Numbered from the stretch's first letter, positions 8,871 to 19,509 are shown. The stretch: DNA of 64,000 nucleotides from JAWWOL01 sp033851545 (GCA_033851545.1 JAWWOO010000072.1:1-64000), one strand, 5' to 3'. The notes: generated by a model from the letters alone, not told the origin. A program made the numbers and translations.

Positions 8871-10825
8871 ATGACTCACAGCGACCTCGCAGGTTTGGGA
8901 CAGCCCGGTCCCAGCACGCCTGCCGAATCTCGTCACATGTCGCTTCCGATTCTTCGCCGGCGCAAGTCGCTGGCAGTCAACTCAGGCCTGGCAGTCGTGC
9001 TCATCGTGGCGGTCGGGTTCGCGTACGAGTCCGTCGGGACGAGCAGCTCGAGCGCCGCGAGCCAGGTCCGCACCGGTACGGTCGCGAAGGGCACCGTGGT
9101 CTCGACGGTCTCGGCCTCGGGCACGCTGATCTCGCCGAGTGACCTCGCTCTCGGCTTCGTCACCGGCGGGACGCTGCGTCAGGTCTACGTCAAGGTCGGC
9201 GACAAGGTGAAGACCGGTCAGGTCCTCGCCAAGGTCGATGACACGACCCAGCAGGAGGCACTGACCACGGCCAAGAACAGCCTGGCCAGCGCCCAAGCCA
9301 GCCGCACCGTCCTGCTGCAGGGGCAGACCTCGCAGCAGAAGGCGGCCGCCGCGGTCCAGCTCGAGCAGGCGTCGGCGCAGATCACGCAGGCCCAGAACAA
9401 CGTGACGTTCACCGAGAAGAGCAACGCCAACGACGCCGCGAACTCGGCGGCCGCTGTGAAGACGGCGCAGGCGGCGGTCACCGCAGCCAAGTCCGCCCTC
9501 GCCACCGCCAACGCCACCCTGGCGACCGACAAGGTAAGCAACAAGAACGCGGTCACGGCCGACCAGACGAAGGTCGACCAGGCCAATCAGACCCTGACCC
9601 AGACCTCGGACCAGCTCACCCAGGCGCAGCAGCAGCAGGCGTCCACCGCGTTGAAGGACGAGCAGGCGCTGGCGCAGGCCCAGCAGCAGGTGTCCTCGGC
9701 GCAGCTGTCCTACAAGAGCCAGGTTGCCCAGCAGGCCGTGAGCGCCACCCCGCCGACGGCGAGCCAGGTGACGCAGGCCAATTCGCAGGTGGCCTCGGCG
9801 CAGGTGCAGGTCGACTCGGCGCAGCGCGCCCTGGACGGCACCGTTCTCAAGGCCCCGTCCGCCGGCACGGTGATGTCGATCAGCACCCTGGTCGGCGGCA
9901 CGGTCTCCTCCGGCAGCTCGAGTAGCTCCTCCAGCGGCAGCTCGACGGGTTCCACCGGGTCGACGGGCTCCACCGGCTCGACCGGGTCGACGGGCTCCAC
10001 CGGGTCGACGGGCTCCACCGGGTCGACCGGTTCCACCGGGTCGACGGGTTCCACCGGGTCGACGGGTTCGACGGGGTCGACCGGTTCCACCGGGTCGACG
10101 GGCTCCACCGGGTCGACGGGCAGCACCGGCTCCACCTCCACCACCTCCTCGAGCGGCAGCTCGTCGACCGCCACGGTGGGGACCGTCGCCTACGTCCCCG
10201 ACTCGTCGATCGCCGGTCACACGGCCACCGTCACCAGCGGCGACACCGGCTTCCTGGTCCTCACCAACATCACCGGCCTGCAGGTCCAGGCCTCGTTCTC
10301 CGAGGACGACACCGCCACCCTCAAGCTCGGCCAAGGCGCGACGGTCGCTCTCAACGCGCTGCCCAACACCCCGGTCAACGCAAGCGTCAGCTGGATCGCC
10401 TCCACCGGCACCTCGAGCAGCGGCGTGGTCTCGTACACCGTCGACCTCGACCTGAAGAACCCGCCCGCGGGCTTGAAGCCCGGCCAGTCCGGCAGCGTCT
10501 CGGTGATCCTCAAGGAGGCGGACAACACGCTGTACGTGCCCAGCACCGCGGTCACCACCGCAGGTGGCGTCTCCACCGTGACGCTGGTCAACGGCAGCAC
10601 CCGGACCCCCAAGGTGGTCACGGTCGGCGTCGTTGGAGACACCACGACCGAGATCAAGTCCGGCCTCAGCGTGGGCGACACGGTCGCCCTGACGACGGCC
10701 ACCACCGGCAGCACCGGCTTCCCGACCGGGGGCTTCCCGGCCGGCGGCCGAGGGGGGACCGGCGGCCTGACCGGCGGCGGGCTCGGCGCCGGCCTCGGCG
10801 GCGCAGCGACGACCGGAGGCAAGGG

Positions 10826-10829
<4 letters not shown>
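8871..10829 (+). CDS. MacA-like membrane fusion protein with a 21-copy Ser-Thr-Gly repeat
   Basis: Periplasmic-adaptor-type protein (652 aa) of an ABC exporter. An N-terminal membrane anchor is followed by a first lipoyl half-motif (GGTLRQVYVKVGDKVKTGQV), a long Ala/Gln-rich helical hairpin (about residues 125-320), the second lipoyl half (LKAPSAGTVMSIS), then a pure STG repeat (residues 358-420), then beta-barrel and C-terminal domains ending in a Gly/Thr-rich tail. The repeat interrupts the region just after the lipoyl domain, which is unusual. ATG 8937 (MSLPILRRRKSLAV) is an alternative start; neither has a good ribosome-binding site. The stop overlaps the ATPase ATG. Confidence 0.9.
9942..10130 (+). 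repeat. 9-bp tandem repeat coding 21 Ser-Thr-Gly units
   Basis: 189 nt made of 21 nine-base units, all in frame, mostly alternating TCGACGGG-type and TCCACCGGG-type codons. Such arrays can change length by slippage without breaking the frame. Confidence 0.95.
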
Positions 10830-11598
<769 letters not shown>

Positions 11599-11602
<4 letters not shown>

Positions 11603-12822
11603 GCCCGTTCGAGATCGTGAGGTTCGCCCTGGTGGGCCTCGGCGCCAACAAGCTCCGCAGCGCCCTGACCACCCTCGGCATCCTCATCGGCGTCGGGTCG
11701 GTGATCCTGCTCGTCGCCGTCGGCAACGGCTCCAGCAAGGCGATCCAGGCCAACATCGACAAGCTCGGCACCAACATGCTGACCGTCTCGCACAGCAGCG
11801 GCGGCTTCGGTCGGAACCGGTCGGCCAACGCTGCGGCGACCACCAAGGACCTGACCGTCGCCGACGCCCAGGCGATGGCAGACCCCAACACGGCGCCGGA
11901 CGTGAAGAGCGCCTCCCCGGTTGCGTCGACGACCGAGAATGCCGTCTACGCAGGCGTTTCCACCTCGATCCCGGCGTTCCTCGGCACCTATCCGAGCTAT
12001 TTCGAGGCGAGCAACAGCCCGGTCTCCTCGGGCACGTACTTCACCAACGACGACGTGACCAACGCCCGTAAGGTGATCGTGCTGGGCCAGACCGTGGTCA
12101 CCAACCTGTTCGGCGACATCGACCCGATCGACAAGCAGATCACGGTCAACGGCACGCCGTTCACCGTCATCGGCGTGCTCAAGGCCAAGGGCTCCACCGG
12201 TTTCCAGGACGCTGACAACACCGCGATCGCTCCCCTGACCACGGTGCAGCAGGCGTTCACCGGCTACGGCAGCCTGAGCGAGGTCATCGTCGAGGCCAAG
12301 GACGCCGCGAGCATCAATGCGGCGCAGAGCGAGATCACCGCGATCCTCGACACGCGGCACAAGATCACCAACGCGGCCAACGCGGACTTCCGGATCCTCA
12401 ACCAGGCCAGCCTGCTCACCGCCAGCACGTCGACGTCGCAGACGTTCACCGTGCTGCTGGGGGCGGTCGCCGCGATCTCGCTGCTGGTCGGTGGCATCGG
12501 CATCACGAACATCATGCTGGTCACCGTCACCGAGCGGACGCGCGAGATCGGCATCCGCAAGGCGATCGGTGCGCCCCGCGGTGCCATCCTCGGTCAGTTC
12601 CTGGTCGAGGCCACCCTGCTGTCCCTGATCGGCGGGGCCCTCGGGGTGCTCGGTGGTTTCGTCGGCTCGCACTTCACCATCGTGGGCGTCAAACCGATCA
12701 TCGTGCCCAGCTCGATCGCGCTGGCCTTCGGCGTTTCGGTGGTCATCGGGCTGTTCTTCGGTGGTTACCCCGCCAACCGGGCCGCGTCGCTGCGGCCCAT
12801 CGACGCGCTCCGCTACGAATAG
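11599..12822 (+). CDS. MacB-type ABC transporter permease (FtsX/MacB fold)
   Basis: 407-aa permease with the four-TM MacB topology: one transmembrane segment at the N-terminus (about residues 15-45), a large extracytoplasmic MacB_PCD domain (about 45-275), and three transmembrane segments in the C-terminal FtsX domain (VGGIGITNIMLVTVTERTRE, IGIRKAIGA motif). Ends in LRPIDALRYE, as in the family. With the ATPase and MacA-like adaptor it should form an exporter whose substrate cannot be told from sequence. Confidence 0.95.
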
Positions 12823-12854
12823 CCGCCCACCCTTTTCGCGAAAGAGAGTCCCGT

Positions 12855-13595
12855 ATGCCCAGCATTCGCCGGCGTGGTGGCCAGGCCGTTGACGACGGCC
12901 TCGACCTGATCACTGACGGCTTGGCCGAGCCGGAGTCGAGAGTGATCGTCAACAGCGGGTCTCCTGCTGCGGGCCCGGGCGCGAAGCCGGGCCTGCCGCC
13001 GGACCTGCTGAACGCGCCGGTCGGGATGGACGACGACCTCGCCCACGCGCTGGCCGCTCGGCCGCCGCGGCGCAAGCTGCCCGGGGCGACGGCTTTCCTC
13101 GGCGCTGCCGTACTCGTGGCCGGCGGCTTCCTCGGTGGCGTCCTGACCCAGAAGCACCAGGGCGGGACCTCCACCGGCGCCGGCGGCAACGCCGCGGCGG
13201 TCGCGGCGGCGTTCCGCAACCGTGGTGGCACGGGAACCGGCGCGGCTGCCGCCGGCGGTACGGGCGGTGCTGCGGCCGGCGCCAATGGGACGACCCTCGG
13301 CACGGTCAAGCTGGTGGACGGCAACACGATCTATCTGACCGCGACGGACGGCAGCATCATCCGGGTGACCACCGGCTCCGGCACGACGATCAAGGTCACC
13401 AAGAACGGCGCCGCATCGGACCTGGCCCCGGGAACCGCGGTCGTGGTCCAGGGAACGCCCGACGCCAGCGGCGTGGTCAAGGCGACAACGGTCACCGAAG
13501 CCGGCGGCGGGACCGGCGGCGGGGGCTTCGGGGGCGCACGGACACGTACGGGGACAGGTACGGGGGCAGCAACGGGAGGTAATGCCGGTGGTTAG
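12855..13595 (+). CDS. Second membrane-anchored DUF5666-like protein
   Basis: 246-aa protein with a cytoplasmic N-terminal region of about 75 residues, one transmembrane segment (ATAFLGAAVLVAGGFLGGVL), a Gly/Ala-rich linker and a C-terminal beta domain (TVKLVDGNTIYLTATDGS, TAVVVQGTPD) that resembles the protein at 8126. The two flank the exporter genes, suggesting a duplicated accessory part. The 3' end overlaps the start region of the response-regulator gene. Function unknown. Confidence 0.75.
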   Translation: MPSIRRRGGQAVDDGLDLITDGLAEPESRVIVNSGSPAAGPGAKPGLPPDLLNAPVGMDDDLAHALAARPPRRKLPGATAFLGAAVLVAGGFLGGVLTQKHQGGTSTGAGGNAAAVAAAFRNRGGTGTGAAAAGGTGGAAAGANGTTLGTVKLVDGNTIYLTATDGSIIRVTTGSGTTIKVTKNGAASDLAPGTAVVVQGTPDASGVVKATTVTEAGGGTGGGGFGGARTRTGTGTGAATGGNAGG

Positions 13596-14343
13596 CAGCC
13601 TGAGCAACGTGAGTGTGGGAAATACTGGTGCAGTGAGTGCTGACCCACGGCCAGAGGCGCGGCTGCTCGTCGTCGACGACGAGCCCAACATCGTGGAGCT
13701 GCTCTCCGCGAGCCTGCGCTACGCGGGCTTCGAGGTCGCGACGGCCGGTGGTGGGCAGCAGGCGCTCGAGGTGGCCAGAGCGTTCCGGCCGGACCTGCTC
13801 GTGCTCGACGTGATGATGCCGGGGCTCGACGGCTTCGGCGTGGTCAGCCGGCTGCGGGGCGAGGGACAGCGGATGCCGGTCGTCTTCCTGACGGCGCGCG
13901 ACGCGACCGAGGACAAGGTCAACGGCCTGACCCTCGGCGGTGACGACTACATCACCAAGCCGTTCAGCCTCGAGGAGGTCATCGCCCGGATCCGCGCCGT
14001 CCTGCGCCGGGTCGGCAGCAGCGCCAACGGGTCCGCCCCCGGCCGGCTGACGTTCGCCGACATCGAGATGGATGATGAGACGCACGAGGTGTGGAAGGCG
14101 GGCGAGCTCGTCCCGCTCTCGCCGACCGAGTTCAAGCTGCTGCGCTACTTCATGCAGAACGTCAACCGGGTGCTGTCCAAGGCCCAGATCCTCGATCACG
14201 TGTGGAACTACGACTTCGGAGGAGACATGAACGTCGTCGAGTCCTACGTCTCCTACCTCCGGCGCAAGGTCGACACCTCCGAGCCCCGGTTGCTGCACAC
14301 CCTGCGCGGCGTCGGCTACGTCCTGCGGCTGCCCCGTACGTGA
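13582..14343 (+). CDS. OmpR-family response regulator
   Basis: DNA-binding regulator, up to 253 aa. The receiver domain has the acidic pair VVDDEPN, the phospho-acceptor Asp in LVLDVMMPG (residue 76 from this start), the switch Thr in FLTARD and Lys in ITKPF. The C-terminal winged helix has LSPTEFKLLRYF and SYVSYLRRKVD. Three starts compete: ATG 13582 (ribosome-binding site too close), GTG 13588 (8 nt after GGAGG) and GTG 13633, which lies 6 nt after AATACT and would give a leaderless, standard-length regulator (Asp at 59). Its kinase gene follows after 7 nt. Confidence 0.93.
   Translation: MPVVSSLSNVSVGNTGAVSADPRPEARLLVVDDEPNIVELLSASLRYAGFEVATAGGGQQALEVARAFRPDLLVLDVMMPGLDGFGVVSRLRGEGQRMPVVFLTARDATEDKVNGLTLGGDDYITKPFSLEEVIARIRAVLRRVGSSANGSAPGRLTFADIEMDDETHEVWKAGELVPLSPTEFKLLRYFMQNVNRVLSKAQILDHVWNYDFGGDMNVVESYVSYLRRKVDTSEPRLLHTLRGVGYVLRLPRT
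13621..13626 (+). promoter_or_regulatory. Putative internal leaderless promoter (-10 AATACT)
   Basis: AATACT ends 6 nt before GTG 13633, the spacing seen before many other starts in this window. It would let the regulator-kinase pair be made separately from the exporter genes. Confidence 0.4.
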
Positions 14344-14350
14344 GAGAGCC

Positions 14351-15958
14351 GTGACCACCGCGCCGCCATCGGCTGCCGGCGACGACGAGGCCCGGCCTCG
14401 CTCTCGCCGGCTCCCTCGGGTCAGGGCGCTGTCCGACCGTACGCCCCTGCGGGTCAAGCTGGTCGTCTCGGTCCTGCTGCTCGCTGCCGTGGGGCTGCTG
14501 ATAGCCGGTGCGGCCGCGTCCACCGCACTGCGCTCGTACATGACGACCCGGGTCGACGCGCAGCTGCGCTTCGGAGCAGGCGCCGGTCCGGTGACACAGC
14601 CGGCGGTCGACCAGGGCAGCCCCCCGGGAGCCATCCTCAACGCGGTCCAACGCGAATGCAGCGCGAACCAGCTGCTGGTCGGCTTCCGGCGGCCGAGCAC
14701 GCGCTATGTGCGGTGCACCACCCTGACCGGACAGCTGGTCGTCCAGGACAAGGACAGTCTTCCGGTGGGGTCGGCCATCCCCGCACTTCCCAGCTGGAAG
14801 GCCGCGGACGTGGCAAAGATGGGCGGCCGCGTCTTCACGGTCGGCTCGGTCAGTGGCAGCCAGCGCTGGCGGGTCCGGGCGACGGTTGTCGGGTCGTACA
14901 TCGTCATGGACGCGAGCAGCCTCGATGACGTCGACTCGGCGGTCAGGCGGCTCGAGCGTGACGAGCTGCTGATCGGGCTGACCGTCCTGGTCCTCATCGC
15001 CGGCCTCGGCTACTGGGTGGTCCGGCGCAGCCTGCGGCCGCTCGCCGACGTCGAGCACACGGCAGCGGCTATCGCTGCCGGTGACCTCACCCGGCGGGTG
15101 CCGCACCGTGACTCGCGCACCGAGGTCGGCCGGCTCGCCCTGTCCATCAACGGGATGCTGGGCCAGATCGAGACCTCCTTCCGGGTTCGCCGGCTCTCCG
15201 AGGAGGCGGCGCTGGCCTCCGAGCAGCGGATGCGCCGGTTCGTCACCGATGCCAGCCATGAGCTCCGTACGCCGCTGACGTCGATCCGCGGGTTCGCCGA
15301 GCTCTATCGGCAGGGCGCGGCCGGCAACGCCGACGACTTGGCCCGGCTGATGCGGCGGATCGAGGACGAGGCCGCACGGATGGGGCTGCTCGTCGACGAC
15401 CTGCTGCTGCTCGCCCGGCTCGACCAGCAGCGCCCGCTCGAGCGCGAGATCGTCGACCTGGTCACGATCGCCAGGGACGCCGTGCACGATGCGACGGTGG
15501 TCGCACCCGACCGGGCGATCACCCTGCAGGTCATCCAGGGGCCGACCCCGCCGGAGATCGTCGGCGACGAGGCACGGCTGCGCCAGGTCATCGGCAATCT
15601 GGTCACCAACGCACTGACCCACACCCCGGCAGGGACAGCGGTCACCGTCCGGGTCGGCAGCAGGGTCGAGTCGACCGGCCTGTTCGGGGTCATCGAGGTC
15701 GCCGACACCGGCCAGGGACTGGACCCGGAGGCCTCCGCCCGCGTCTTCGAGCGCTTCTACCGCGCCGACCCGTCCCGCACGAGAAGCCTTGGTGGTACGG
15801 GGCTCGGGCTGTCCATCGTGGCTGCGCTGGTGGCGGCGCACGGCGGGCGGGTGGAGCTGGAGACCGCGCCGGGCGAGGGCGCCACCTTCCGCGTACTGCT
15901 GCCGGCAGCCCCCGACCCGGAGCTGAGCGACGTCGAGCCGGTCTATTCCGAGGAGTGA
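14351..15958 (+). CDS. Sensor histidine kinase (HAMP, HisKA, HATPase)
   Basis: 535-aa membrane kinase, partner of the regulator upstream. Two transmembrane segments (about residues 38-60 and 198-222) enclose an extracytoplasmic sensor region; then HAMP, a HisKA domain with DASHELRTP (His303), and an HATPase with NLVTNALTHT, DTGQGLD and GGTGLGLSIV. The start is GTG 14351. The extracytoplasmic domain has no recognisable ligand fold. Together with the exporter it may sense envelope disturbance or an exported compound. Confidence 0.93.
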   Translation: MTTAPPSAAGDDEARPRSRRLPRVRALSDRTPLRVKLVVSVLLLAAVGLLIAGAAASTALRSYMTTRVDAQLRFGAGAGPVTQPAVDQGSPPGAILNAVQRECSANQLLVGFRRPSTRYVRCTTLTGQLVVQDKDSLPVGSAIPALPSWKAADVAKMGGRVFTVGSVSGSQRWRVRATVVGSYIVMDASSLDDVDSAVRRLERDELLIGLTVLVLIAGLGYWVVRRSLRPLADVEHTAAAIAAGDLTRRVPHRDSRTEVGRLALSINGMLGQIETSFRVRRLSEEAALASEQRMRRFVTDASHELRTPLTSIRGFAELYRQGAAGNADDLARLMRRIEDEAARMGLLVDDLLLLARLDQQRPLEREIVDLVTIARDAVHDATVVAPDRAITLQVIQGPTPPEIVGDEARLRQVIGNLVTNALTHTPAGTAVTVRVGSRVESTGLFGVIEVADTGQGLDPEASARVFERFYRADPSRTRSLGGTGLGLSIVAALVAAHGGRVELETAPGEGATFRVLLPAAPDPELSDVEPVYSEE

Positions 15959-16027
15959 GCCGATGAGTTGGGCGGGTCAACAGCGTCTACCTGGGGCATG
16001 ACCCCCACCCAGGAGAGGACGACGCAG

Positions 16028-16498
16028 ATGCCCAAGATCATCACCTGCCTCTGGTTCGACGGGGAGGCCGAGCAGGCGGCAGCGTTCTACACCGGCATCT
16101 TCCCCAACTCCGAGGTCTCCACGGTGACCCACTTCGGCCCGGACATGCCAGGGCCGGACGGCTCGGTGGCGACCGTCAGCTTCACCCTCGACGGGCGCGA
16201 GTTCCTCGGCCTCAACGGCGGTCCGCTGTTCCACTTCAGCGAGGCCATCTCGTTCCCGATCCACTGCGCCGACCAGGCCGAGGTCGACTACTACTGGGAG
16301 CGGCTCACCGACGGCGGCGAGGAGAGCGACTGCGGCTGGCTCAAGGACCGGTTCGGCCTGTCCTGGCAGGTCGTCCCGCAGGTGTTCGTCGACCTGATGC
16401 AGGGAGGTAACCCGGAGGCGGCGAGGCGGGCCACCTACGCGATGCTCGGCATGAAGAAGTTCGACGTCGCCGAGATCAAGCGCGCCGCCGCCGGCTGA
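16028..16498 (+). CDS. PhnB-like VOC family protein
   Basis: 156-aa glyoxalase-fold (VOC) protein of the PhnB/3-demethylubiquinone-methyltransferase-like group: KIITCLWFDGEAEQAAAFYT at the N-terminus, SFTLDGREFLGLNGGP in the middle and DRFGLSWQVVP near the C-terminus. ATG 16028 has an AGGAGAGG ribosome-binding site; upstream in-frame ATGs give a non-conserved tail. The substrate is unknown; these proteins are often misannotated as methyltransferases. Confidence 0.9.
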   Translation: MPKIITCLWFDGEAEQAAAFYTGIFPNSEVSTVTHFGPDMPGPDGSVATVSFTLDGREFLGLNGGPLFHFSEAISFPIHCADQAEVDYYWERLTDGGEESDCGWLKDRFGLSWQVVPQVFVDLMQGGNPEAARRATYAMLGMKKFDVAEIKRAAAG

Positions 16499-16509
16499 GA
16501 CGCGCCGGA

Positions 16510-17508
16510 TCAGGCCTTGGGCGGGGGTACGGCCACGTGCCGCCGCTCCTGGGCCGAGGTGATGACCGCCGCGGCCAGGTCGAGGGCGCGCGCACCCGCC
16601 CGGGCGTGGACGGGTGGCGCCTCGCCGGCCACCAATGCGGGCACCAGCTCGTCGAGGTGGGCGGAGAACATCGCGGAGAAGGCGCGGCCGCGGTCGTCGA
16701 AGTAGCCGGCCTCCCACACCCGGGACGTCGGGTCACCCGTACGGGACTGGGTGAACCTCTTCACCGTGTCGTCGACCAGCAGCCGGCCGAGCGTGCCGTT
16801 GACCTCCAGCGCCTGCGCCCTCGGGTAGGCGTAGGACGAGTCGTAGCTGCCGACCAGGCTGCCGACGGCGCCGTTGCCGAACCCCAGGGCCACGGCGAGG
16901 GTGGAGAAGCCCTGGCCGGTCAGGTCCGTGACCTGCGCCGCGACCGACGTGATCGGTCCGCACAGGTGCTCGAGCAGGTCGAAGCCGTGGCACTGCGTCT
17001 CGATCAGGTTCGCGTACGGGTGCGTGCTGGTGCCGGCTTCGCCGCCGAACCGCCAGGTCGCGAAGACCAGGTCGCCGAGCTCTCCGCCGCCGATCGCCTT
17101 GGCTGCCAGCTGCACCGGCACCGCGTACCGGTGGTTGAAGTTGATGGCGAAGAACAGGCCACGCCGCGCAGCCTCCCCGAGGAGGTACTCCGCCTGCCAC
17201 TGCTCGAACACCAGCGGCTTCTCGACCAGCAGCGGCACACCGGCCCGGATGACCTCGAGCGTGGTGTCGAAGTGCTCCTCGTTCGGCAGGCACAGCGACA
17301 CCAGGTCCGGCTGCTCCGCCTCGAGCATGGTGGCGAGCGACGTGTACGGACGGGTGCCGAACTCCGCGGCACGGGTCTCGGTCCGTTCGGGCGTCCGGCC
17401 GACGACCGCCACCAACGCGGTGTCTGCCCGCTCGCTGAACACCCGCGCATGCTCACGACCCCACCAGGCGCCGGTGCCGACGACCGCGACCCGCAAGGCT
17501 CCAGCCAT
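16510..17508 (-). CDS. Gfo/Idh/MocA family oxidoreductase
   Basis: 332-aa NAD(P)-dependent sugar or polyol dehydrogenase. The N-terminal Rossmann fold starts RVAVVGTGAWWGREHARVF, and the family signature EKPL is in LLVEKPLVF. A C-terminal alpha/beta domain includes HGFDLLEHLCG, where the His/Asp of the active site usually lie. ATG 17508 is preceded by TAGGGT with a 6-nt gap, supporting this start. The gene converges with the VOC gene. No sugar pathway genes are adjacent, so the substrate is open. Confidence 0.92.
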   Translation of the reverse strand: MAGALRVAVVGTGAWWGREHARVFSERADTALVAVVGRTPERTETRAAEFGTRPYTSLATMLEAEQPDLVSLCLPNEEHFDTTLEVIRAGVPLLVEKPLVFEQWQAEYLLGEAARRGLFFAINFNHRYAVPVQLAAKAIGGGELGDLVFATWRFGGEAGTSTHPYANLIETQCHGFDLLEHLCGPITSVAAQVTDLTGQGFSTLAVALGFGNGAVGSLVGSYDSSYAYPRAQALEVNGTLGRLLVDDTVKRFTQSRTGDPTSRVWEAGYFDDRGRAFSAMFSAHLDELVPALVAGEAPPVHARAGARALDLAAAVITSAQERRHVAVPPPKA

Positions 17509-17514
17509 GCCGTC

Positions 17515-17520
17515 ACCCTA
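17515..17520 (-). promoter_or_regulatory. Putative leaderless promoter of the Gfo/Idh gene (-10 TAGGGT)
   Basis: TAGGGT on the minus strand ends 6 nt before ATG 17508. Confidence 0.5.
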
Positions 17521-17677
17521 GGGAGTCGCGCCGGTTCACAGGAAGTCCCAAGGCCCGCCACAGCCTCGTCCCAGCGCACCCGACCGAGACTTGGTGCCAC
17601 GAGGTGACCCGCCGTGTCGTCCCCCCACGGCACGGCGGGTACCCCGGCCAACCGACCTCCAGGAGACCCGAGCCATC

Positions 17678-18346
17678 GTGCAGCTGCCGTCCTACGCCAC
17701 CCCGATGTCCCCCCGTACGCGAGCGGCGCTCGCTGTCCCCGCCGCCGTCCTCGCTGTTACCGCCGTCGCCGGTTGTGGTGGTGGCGGCGGCACCGCGGCG
17801 GCCTCGGCGAGCTCCGCGTCCACGAGCAGTGCCCCTGCAGCCGCCGGTGGCAGCGGCGGCGCGAACGGCTTCGCGGCCTATGCCGCCTGCCTGAAGAGCC
17901 ACGGCGTCACCGTGCCGACGCGGCGGCCCGGCGGCGGCACCGGTGCCCGGCCGAGCGGCGCTCCCGGTGGTGGTGGCGGTGGGTTCGGCGGGTTGACGGC
18001 GACCTCCGGCCCGGCCGCGGCCGCCGCGAAGGCCTGCGCCTCGCTGCGGCCCACCGGCGGCTTCGGCGGTGGCGCGAACAGCTCCGCGGTCGCCTCACAG
18101 CTGACCGCGTACCGCGCCTGCCTGACCGACCACGGTGTCACCCTGTCCACCCCCACGGCCACCCCGGCGGCGGGCGCCTCCGGCGCCGCCGGCCGCCGCA
18201 ACGGCGGCCTCCCAGGCCTCGGCGCGCTGAACACCGCCGACCCGAAGGTTGCGGCGGCGGTCAAGGCGTGTGCGGCCCTGCGGCCGACCATTGCTCCGGG
18301 CGGTCAGGGCGGTGCGGGCGGCGCGACCCCGACTCCGACCGCCTAG
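17678..18346 (+). CDS. Lipoprotein with duplicated Cys/His-Gly-Val motif
   Basis: 222-aa predicted lipoprotein: signal peptide with lipobox VAGC (Cys33) followed by a Gly/Ser/Ala-rich tether. The mature part has two similar modules, each with AYxACLxxHGV followed about 45-60 residues later by KACAxLRP, a pattern found in many uncharacterised actinobacterial secreted proteins. GTG 17678 has AGGAGA 11 nt upstream; ATG 17705 would also keep the signal peptide. The stop codon overlaps the stop of the convergent phosphatase gene (CTAG). Function unknown. Confidence 0.8.
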   Translation: MQLPSYATPMSPRTRAALAVPAAVLAVTAVAGCGGGGGTAAASASSASTSSAPAAAGGSGGANGFAAYAACLKSHGVTVPTRRPGGGTGARPSGAPGGGGGGFGGLTATSGPAAAAAKACASLRPTGGFGGGANSSAVASQLTAYRACLTDHGVTLSTPTATPAAGASGAAGRRNGGLPGLGALNTADPKVAAAVKACAALRPTIAPGGQGGAGGATPTPTA

Positions 18347-19464
18347 CTGGCGGCCGGTTCTGCGATGCGGCGCGTCTCGCGCTGCAGCACCTCGACGGCG
18401 AGCAGGGCCACGTCGTCGGTGAGGACGCCACCGGTCCAGTCCCGTACGGCCCGCTGAACGCCGACCAGGCCCTCGTCGAGCGTGCCGCTGCTCAAGGCGG
18501 GGGTGGCGAACTGCTGCAGCGGGAAGAAGGAGCGGTCCTGCCGGTGCCGCGCCTCGCCGAGGCCGTCGGTGTACATCAGCAGCCGGTCGCCGACCTGCAG
18601 ATCGATGGTCAGCAGCGCGCAGTCGCCGGACAGCCCGAGCGGCGGGCAGCGGAACGGTGGCCGCAGCACGATCGCTACCCCGTGGCGGAGCAGCAGCGGC
18701 GCCGGGTGCCCGGCGTTGACCACCGTGAGCTTGCCGTCCGGCGTGATCTGGGCAATGGCGGCGGTGACGAAGTCCTCGTCCTCCGCCACCCGGCGCACCG
18801 CCCGGTCGAGGTCGGCGAGCAGCACCAGCAGGTCCTGCCGCTCGTCCGCCCGCTCGCGGAACGCACCGAGTAGGTGCGATGCCAGCCGGACCGCCTCGAG
18901 ACCCTTGCCGCGGACGTCGCCGATGAGCAGCCGGACGCCGTACGGCGTGTCGACCGCGGCGTAGAGGTCGCCGCCGATCCGCGCGTCGACGGCGGCGCTG
19001 GTGTACTGCTCCGCCAGCGCGAGCCCGGCCAGCCGCGGCGGGATCGGTGCGAGGATCGCGTGCTGCGCCACCTCGGCGACCCGGGTCAGCTGCAGCAGGT
19101 GGGCCTCGCGCGCCACCCGGCGGCGGGCCGCCAGCACCCCCGCGATCCCGGCGAGCACGACCGCGGTGATCCGGATCACCTGCCCGCTGCGGTCGTCGGG
19201 CGTGTCATAGAGGTCGTCGGTGAAGCCCAGCACCACGGCGGTGACCGTGGCGAGCACGGCGTACGCGGTCGTCAAGGGCACGCCGACCAGGTTGGCGGCC
19301 AGCAACGGGGCGGTCGCGACCAGCCCCAGGACCACCGTCCGATGGTTGATGGACAGGTCCAGCCCGGCCACCGCCACGATGACCGCGAGGGGGACCAGCA
19401 GGCGGATCACCCGGCGCAGGCTCCATTTGCCGCCTGGGACCACCAAGCGGAAGAACGTGGCCAT
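18343..19464 (-). CDS. Membrane SpoIIE-type PP2C phosphatase
   Basis: 373-aa protein with an N-terminal membrane domain of about four hydrophobic segments (residues 18-120) and a C-terminal SpoIIE/RsbU-like phosphatase domain (about 150-370) with GGDLYAA, IGDVRGKG, NAGHPAPLLL and YTDGLGEARH, which carry the metal-binding acids. Relatives dephosphorylate anti-anti-sigma factors and control stress sigma factors, but no such partner is adjacent. An alternative start 10 codons upstream (ATG 19494) is possible. Confidence 0.9.
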   Translation of the reverse strand: MATFFRLVVPGGKWSLRRVIRLLVPLAVIVAVAGLDLSINHRTVVLGLVATAPLLAANLVGVPLTTAYAVLATVTAVVLGFTDDLYDTPDDRSGQVIRITAVVLAGIAGVLAARRRVAREAHLLQLTRVAEVAQHAILAPIPPRLAGLALAEQYTSAAVDARIGGDLYAAVDTPYGVRLLIGDVRGKGLEAVRLASHLLGAFRERADERQDLLVLLADLDRAVRRVAEDEDFVTAAIAQITPDGKLTVVNAGHPAPLLLRHGVAIVLRPPFRCPPLGLSGDCALLTIDLQVGDRLLMYTDGLGEARHRQDRSFFPLQQFATPALSSGTLDEGLVGVQRAVRDWTGGVLTDDVALLAVEVLQRETRRIAEPAAS

Positions 19465-19509
19465 GATCGGGACGATAGCAGCGCAACCGGCCATCAAGAT
19501 CAGCGATGG

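Noticed and set aside
9710..10174. Minus-strand frame encoding a Val-Glu-Pro-Val-Asp-Pro repeat
   Set aside because: It is the complement of the Ser-Thr-Gly repeat in the MacA-like gene and has no start context or domain.
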